Shown: positions 58,746 to 64,000 of the stretch, piece after piece | Layout of the letters: every line of letters starts with the position of its first letter | How positions within the stretch are numbered: position 1 is the first letter of the stretch | Assembly: GCA_002305635.1 (NCBI GenBank) | Contig: DBPR01000011.1 | Location: 1 to 64,000 of the forward strand | Origin: Anaerolineaceae bacterium UBA1415 | GTDB taxonomy: Bacteria > Chloroflexota > Anaerolineae > Anaerolineales > Anaerolineaceae | Direction: 5' to 3' | Length of the DNA: 64,000 nt | Position numbers and translations under genes: made by a program | The notes under the pieces: model-generated | Seen by the model: the letters and a program-made list of their open reading frames with translations, nothing else | Told to the model about the DNA's origin: nothing | Databases searched by the model: none

Positions 58746-58953
58746 GTAGGTCGAGATTGAAGATGTGCGGTTTTTCCCGCACATCTTCAATCCGACATCC
58801 AGGTACAAGGTACTACCGTTTTTTCTCCCTTTGTCTATATAGATGAAACGAAGATCCATACTCAAATTGATCCCTTTGATGTTACTTGGTAAAAGTATTG
58901 TGAACGTCGGATTGAAAAATACCCCTGAGGGGCATTTTTCAATCTCGACCTAC
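58746..58953. repeat. Inverted doublet of constant-flank, variable-stem palindromes, copy 2
   Basis: Left half (58746-58800): GTAGGTCGAG, then the stem ATTGAAGATGTGCGG / CCGCACATCTTCAAT, then CCGACATCC. Right half, inverted (58902-58953): GAACGTCGG, then the stem ATTGAAAAATACCCCT / GGGGCATTTTTCAAT, then CTCGACCTAC. The same layout as 49039-49266, with about 100 bp of unrelated DNA between. Confidence 0.85.
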
Positions 58954-59193
58954 TAACACAAGTTCAAACATGGTCAGGAAAACACATTTCGCCATCCGCA
59001 TAGATAGGAGCCCATGTAGGGATCTTGCTCTCTTATGCTGTAATTCAAATACAAAATCCAGCCTACGTGTATTAAGACGGGGGACGTACCCAGAGGGCAT
59101 TTTGGGAGGCTCCCCCTTCACGAAATGGCTCGGGTAAGAATTTCTGCATAACTTGAAATGGCATAAATTGATATCAGCTTGAACAATCCTTGT

Positions 59194-59199
59194 TACAAT
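59194..59199 (+). promoter_or_regulatory. -10 box of a predicted leaderless MFS mRNA
   Basis: TACAAT ends 7 nt before the GTG start; no Shine-Dalgarno is present. Confidence 0.5.
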
Positions 59200-59206
59200 T
59201 AGCCTC

Positions 59207-60427
59207 GTGAAAACTGTAAAGTCTGAAATAATTAACGAAAACCCATCAACAATTGAAGAGGCCGAAGCAGACGAATTCAGCACGCGCCATGTTGGTTCGG
59301 TTGCGCTGGCGCACGGCGTGCATGATCTGTACGCGGGCTTTTTGCCGCCATTTTTGCCAATCCTGATCGAAAAGTACGGCTTCAGCAATCTGATAGGGGG
59401 CTCCCTGACGCTGTTCTACTCGATGCCCTCCCTTCTGCAGCCAATTTTCGGTTCTCTGGCAGATCAACACAATTTGCGGGTGTTTGTCAGCCTGGCTCCT
59501 CTTGTCACCGGCCTGATGATGACGCTTTTGGGCGTGGTACCCTCATCGATCATTCTGATCGGTTTGTTGATCGTGGCTGGCACGAGTTCGGCAGCGCTGC
59601 ACGCGATCGGCCCGGCACTCAACAGCAAACATGCTGGAAAAAAGCTTGGCAGGGGAATGAGCTTTTGGGTCAACGCGGGGTCTTTTGGTTACGCACTTGG
59701 GTCGCTGATCTTTGTTTCGGCGTATGACCTTTTAGGCCTGGAACGCCTGCCATTGATGGCGGTTTTGGGCGCTGTGGTTTCGGTTTTGGTCTGGAACTGG
59801 CTCAGAGACGCCGATACGCGCGCGCAGGGCGCGCGGACCGAAAAGGCAAAGCCCAGGGACTGGTCAAAGATCATCCGGGTGATGGCGCCAGTGGCTTTCA
59901 TCATCGCGACGCGGGCACTGATGATCTCAATTCTTTCAACCTATTTCCCGGCTTTTTTGCTGGAATTGGGCGCGAACACTTTTCTTTCCGGGGCCGGTTT
60001 GACCTTGATCTTTATTGCGGGCGTGGTGGGGTCTTTTGTTGCTGGCAGTTTGAGTGACCGATTCAGTCGGCTGGGCATTCTGGCGATCGCCACCATCTCG
60101 CAAACAGCCTGCATGTTGATATTCCTGCAAACGAAGGGATGGCTGCAGATCCTGGTTTTGATCCTGATCGGTTTTTTTGAGGTAGCGGCAGTCCCTGTGT
60201 TTATGGCGCATGTACAGGAAGGATTTCGTGAAGAGCGGGCATTTATCAATGGCCTGTTTCTCTCGCTCAACTTTGTTGGCTCGGCCCTGGCGGTTCCGCT
60301 GGTGGGCAGGCTGGCCGATATGTATAGCTACAAAATGGCTTTTTTGGTTTCGAGCTGGATGCTGCCGCTGGGTTTGCTCGGTCTGGTCTGGATGCGCTTT
60401 GTGTCTGATAAAAAAACGGGAGTTTAG
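59207..60427 (+). CDS. MFS transporter, fosmidomycin-resistance (Fsr) type (406 aa)
   Basis: A 12-helix major-facilitator exporter. The start ALAHGVHDLYAGFLPPFLPILIEKYG is characteristic of the Fsr family. The loop GSLADQHNLRVFV stands at the helix II-III position, and a second GSLSDRFSRLG follows after helix VIII. Substrates of the family include fosmidomycin; the native substrate here is unknown. The GTG start at 59207 is preceded by TACAAT 7 nt away, which predicts a leaderless mRNA. Confidence 0.9.
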   Translation: MKTVKSEIINENPSTIEEAEADEFSTRHVGSVALAHGVHDLYAGFLPPFLPILIEKYGFSNLIGGSLTLFYSMPSLLQPIFGSLADQHNLRVFVSLAPLVTGLMMTLLGVVPSSIILIGLLIVAGTSSAALHAIGPALNSKHAGKKLGRGMSFWVNAGSFGYALGSLIFVSAYDLLGLERLPLMAVLGAVVSVLVWNWLRDADTRAQGARTEKAKPRDWSKIIRVMAPVAFIIATRALMISILSTYFPAFLLELGANTFLSGAGLTLIFIAGVVGSFVAGSLSDRFSRLGILAIATISQTACMLIFLQTKGWLQILVLILIGFFEVAAVPVFMAHVQEGFREERAFINGLFLSLNFVGSALAVPLVGRLADMYSYKMAFLVSSWMLPLGLLGLVWMRFVSDKKTGV

Positions 60428-60438
60428 CTCCCGTTTTT
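60412..60438. terminator. Bidirectional terminator overlapping the MFS stop codon
   Basis: AAAAACGGGAG / CTCCCGTTTTT stem whose left arm is inside the last MFS codons; the convergent lipoprotein gene ends 17 bp beyond. Confidence 0.85.
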
Positions 60439-60454
60439 AATCAGATTTTTTCTC

Positions 60455-61444
60455 CTATTCAATAGGATAAGGGTTGGTTGACAGAAGCACGCAGCGAAAG
60501 CCGAGGTCTGGTCCGCTGTAGAAACTGAGGTCGTAAGCACGGCTGGCAGCCTGAAGGCTGAGCCAGTTGCCTGACCAACCCCCCCCGCGGACTACATATT
60601 CGCTGCCGGTTTCCGGGCCAGTCGGATTGTCCGTTGGGCTTTCGGCATAATAGTTGGGAGAATAATAGTCCGCGACCCATTCCCAGACATTGCCAGCCAT
60701 GTCCATAAGGCCAAAATAACTTACGCCACCGGGGTATGAGCCGATCGGGGTCGTATCGCCGACACAGGAGGTGCCATTGGCGTTATTGAAGCTGTTCGCG
60801 TAGCTGCAATCCGGGCTTTGATCGCCCCAGGGGTAGAGGTTGCCTTCAGGTCCGCGCGCTGCGTATTCCCATTCAGCTTCGGTTGGCAGCCTGCCGCCAA
60901 TAAAGGCGCAATAATTTTGCGCGTCCTGATAGCTCACATGGACGACCGGATAGTTGGCGTAGGCAGGATTGTTGTAGTAATCAGTGCGGGTTTTGGAACC
61001 ACCAGAGCGGGGTGAGGAGCAGGCTTCGGCTTCGACGCAGGTCTGATACCGGGCGTTGGTCACTTCGTAGACGCCGATCGAGTATTCGCCAAGCCGGACT
61101 TCATGTTGCGGTTGATTGGTGGTTGAGCAGGGCTGATTGGCGTTGTTTTCAGGGTCGCAGCCCATCAGGAAGCTGCCAGCAGGGATGAGGATGAAAGCAT
61201 CAGGATCAATTTCGCCCGCGGGTCCTGGTATGGGCGCGTTGGTGGGCAGGGGCATGCGCGTTGGCTGGGGAATGTCAGTCGGGGTTTCAGTCAGCGCGGT
61301 CGTCGGAGCGATGGTTGGAAGATCGGTAGGGGTTTGGGTGGAATTGAAGATGGTCAAACTCCTGGTTGTCTCCGGCGGCGGGCTAAGGAGCGGCTCACAG
61401 GCGACCAGGAGAAAGAGGCTAAGGATGAGCAATATTCGTTTCAT
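60455..61444 (-). CDS. Lipoprotein with formylglycine-generating-enzyme (FGE) fold, probably not catalytic (329 aa)
   Basis: The signal peptide ends in LVAC (lipid Cys about 15), and a Thr/Pro linker covers about 25-80. The FGE-sulfatase domain (about 90-325) has FLMGC, GEYSIGVYEVTNARYQTCVEA, GGRLPTEAEWEYAARGP, NVWEWVADYY and RGGGWSGNW. The C-terminal region lacks the paired cysteines FGE uses for catalysis; only the final LGFRC cysteine remains. It is therefore likely a binding or structural FGE-fold protein. AAGGAA lies upstream of the ATG at 61444. No sulfatase is nearby. Confidence 0.88.
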   Translation of the reverse strand: MKRILLILSLFLLVACEPLLSPPPETTRSLTIFNSTQTPTDLPTIAPTTALTETPTDIPQPTRMPLPTNAPIPGPAGEIDPDAFILIPAGSFLMGCDPENNANQPCSTTNQPQHEVRLGEYSIGVYEVTNARYQTCVEAEACSSPRSGGSKTRTDYYNNPAYANYPVVHVSYQDAQNYCAFIGGRLPTEAEWEYAARGPEGNLYPWGDQSPDCSYANSFNNANGTSCVGDTTPIGSYPGGVSYFGLMDMAGNVWEWVADYYSPNYYAESPTDNPTGPETGSEYVVRGGGWSGNWLSLQAASRAYDLSFYSGPDLGFRCVLLSTNPYPIE

Positions 61445-61531
61445 TGTGATTCCTTTATTTTTTGGCACAAATGCGGCAAAGCAAGTGTGGAAAAGACTAA
61501 TGGAGTTTCATCAATTATACAAGAGATGAGT

Positions 61532-61559
61532 TAAAGTTACTGTTTCACATTTCCCTATA
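61532..61559. repeat. 28-bp sequence repeated inverted at 1-28
   Basis: Exact reverse complement of the first 28 bases of the window. Read on the minus strand it ends 10 bp before a TATAAT (61516-61521) of the FGE-fold lipoprotein gene. It could thus span that promoter's -35 region or an activator site. Confidence 0.85.
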
Positions 61560-61727
61560 ATCTAAAAGAACTCTATCAAAGAGAGGTTGCTGTGAAGATA
61601 CGCCTTGACATAATTTAATCATTTCTCCTGACCTGTGAGTTTTTGTTTCATCGAGTTTTTGACAACATGCCTTTTATCTGGCATAATTTCTTATTGCCTT
61701 GCCTGCTTTGCAAAGTGATTCTGTTGA

Positions 61728-63468
<1,741 letters not shown>

Positions 63469-63473
63469 GTGCC

Positions 63474-63824
63474 ATGGAAGACAAACAAAGTCCTTCGGAT
63501 CGAATCGACGCCATCCTGACCTCCGGTGAGGTCTCGACGCACCGCCGAAAACGATTGTTTTCTTCCCGTGATCTGCGGGCGACAACGATCGGCTGGGAGA
63601 TAGCAATCCCCATTTTTGGCGGCCCGCTGTTTGGGTTCGTACTGGACAGGCGCTTTGAGACCGGAGTGCGCTGGACTTTTATTTTGTTGGGTTTGGGTGT
63701 GCTTGCAGCCGTTGCGGCGGTGATCAAGTATCTGAAATACGAATTTTATACAATGAATAAGGAAATGGAAGCCGACAAAGCAAATCAGAAAAAAAGAATA
63801 TGGCGGGATTACGATGCCGAGTAA
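63474..63824 (+). CDS. atpQ: N-ATPase accessory membrane protein AtpQ (AtpZ/AtpI-like, 116 aa)
   Basis: A cytoplasmic N-terminus of about 35 charged residues is followed by two transmembrane helices (about 40-62 and 68-88). The pattern TIGWEIAIPIFGGPLFGFVLDRRFETGVRWTFILLGLGVLAA is of the AtpZ/AtpI type. AtpI-like proteins help assemble the c-ring. It starts 5 bp after atpC and overlaps atpR by 11 nt. Confidence 0.85.
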   Translation: MEDKQSPSDRIDAILTSGEVSTHRRKRLFSSRDLRATTIGWEIAIPIFGGPLFGFVLDRRFETGVRWTFILLGLGVLAAVAAVIKYLKYEFYTMNKEMEADKANQKKRIWRDYDAE

Positions 63825-64000
63825 TCTGGTCAAAATCCTGTGGATCCTGTTGTGGTCGCTGGTGGCGGCTGGTTGGAGCGTTCTTTCTTTTCGTTGGCTG
63901 CGGAAAAATATTGAAAGCCTTATGCCGGAACTGGACGGGAAAAAATCCGGAATCCAGAAGGTGCTTGTCCGAAGGATATCGGTATTTCTTATGATCGGTT
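63814..64000 (+). CDS. atpR: N-ATPase subunit AtpR (partial, cut by the window edge)
   Basis: The first 62 codons are in view. A hydrophobic helix (about 5-25) is followed by FRWLRKN with two arginines, then KVLVRRISVFLMIG, where a second helix begins. AtpR is unique to N-ATPases; its arginines are thought to interact with the c-ring carboxylates. The ATG lies inside the end of atpQ. The call rests mostly on gene order and size. Confidence 0.75.
   Translation, partial: MPSNLVKILWILLWSLVAAGWSVLSFRWLRKNIESLMPELDGKKSGIQKVLVRRISVFLMIG

Larger units (their letters stand above)
58439..59206. repeat. Dense nest of palindromic repeats, no gene
   Basis: Holds a stem ATTGAAAATGTTCC / GGGGACATTTTCAAT behind ATCGG (58583-58620). 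A GGGAGAC / GTCTCCC stem has the TGCCCGTAAGGGTA module in its loop (about 58667-58707). The inverted doublet at 58746-58953 follows. A GGGGGA / TCCCCC stem with a TACCCAGAGGGCA module inside lies at about 59079-59116. The MFS promoter is at the right end. Confidence 0.75.

Noticed and set aside
60455..61444. Diversity-generating retroelement target
   Set aside because: The FGE-like fold fits, but no reverse transcriptase, template repeat or accessory gene is in the window.

Overview
The window looks like chromosomal DNA of a Gram-positive-type, probably anaerobic bacterium of the Chloroflexota (class Anaerolineae is my best guess). The reasons are the very long SecA, secreted lipoproteins with NBR1-type Ig domains, a YvcK fused to membrane helices, a LexA with a GAAC-N4-GTTC type box, and intergenic regions full of small palindromic repeats. 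The taxonomy is inferred from gene content, not from a marker tree. Nearly all genes are ordinary chromosomal genes. No rRNA, tRNA, CRISPR array, prophage or intact insertion sequence was seen.

Layout. 1-375: one copy of a MITE-like element and a terminator. 376-6357 (minus): yvcK, gap, pgk and two NBR1-Ig lipoproteins. 6645-10037 (plus): an FHA-domain membrane protein and gyrA. 9983-15079 (minus): birA and a sensor kinase, then an AT-rich pair of secreted proteins of unknown function. 15080-19829 (minus): secA-surE. 19966-21384 (plus): a tiny membrane protein and a flavoprotein oxidoreductase interrupted by one TGA. 21510-21760: a second MITE copy. 21824-26407 (plus): a TPP riboswitch controlling thiN-thiB-thiP-thiQ. 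26485-30850 (minus): small membrane proteins, an 82-bp tandem repeat array, and an aldo/keto reductase with two FeS motifs. 31483-32978 (plus): rpsU, infA and an acetyltransferase. 33058-36193 (minus): membrane proteins and a damaged gene pair. 36290-38618 (plus): L10 leader, rplJ-rplL and a lipoprotein. 38721-40463 (minus): a hydrolase and lexA with its SOS promoter. 40762-51252 is mostly plus: a multidomain secreted DUF1906 protein, YitT, a macro-domain protein, diaminopropionate ammonia-lyase, a GH13 amylase, BrkB and a glycosyltransferase. A MazG-like gene on minus sits among them. 51350-58438 (minus): iron alcohol dehydrogenase, trpS-CDF, a clostripain-like protease and an SPFH protein. 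59207-60427: an MFS exporter. 60455-61444 (minus): an FGE-fold lipoprotein. 61746 to the end (plus): the start of an atpD-atpC-atpQ-atpR operon, the gene order of the sodium-type N-ATPase.

How the parts work together. Central glycolysis (gap, pgk) lies beside YvcK, a regulator of carbon flux into the cell wall. Thiamine uptake and activation form one riboswitch-controlled unit. SecA-SurE and the many lipoproteins point to heavy secretion through a single-membrane envelope. LexA represses itself through a box placed exactly between its -35 and -10.

The most unusual content is non-coding. There is a MITE family with terminal inverted repeats and 10-bp target duplications. There are palindromes with constant flanks but unrelated, perfectly complementary stems, twice arranged as inverted doublets. 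A short hairpin module recurs inside the loops of other palindromes. Seven genes have a -10 box only 6-9 nt before the start codon, which predicts leaderless mRNAs.
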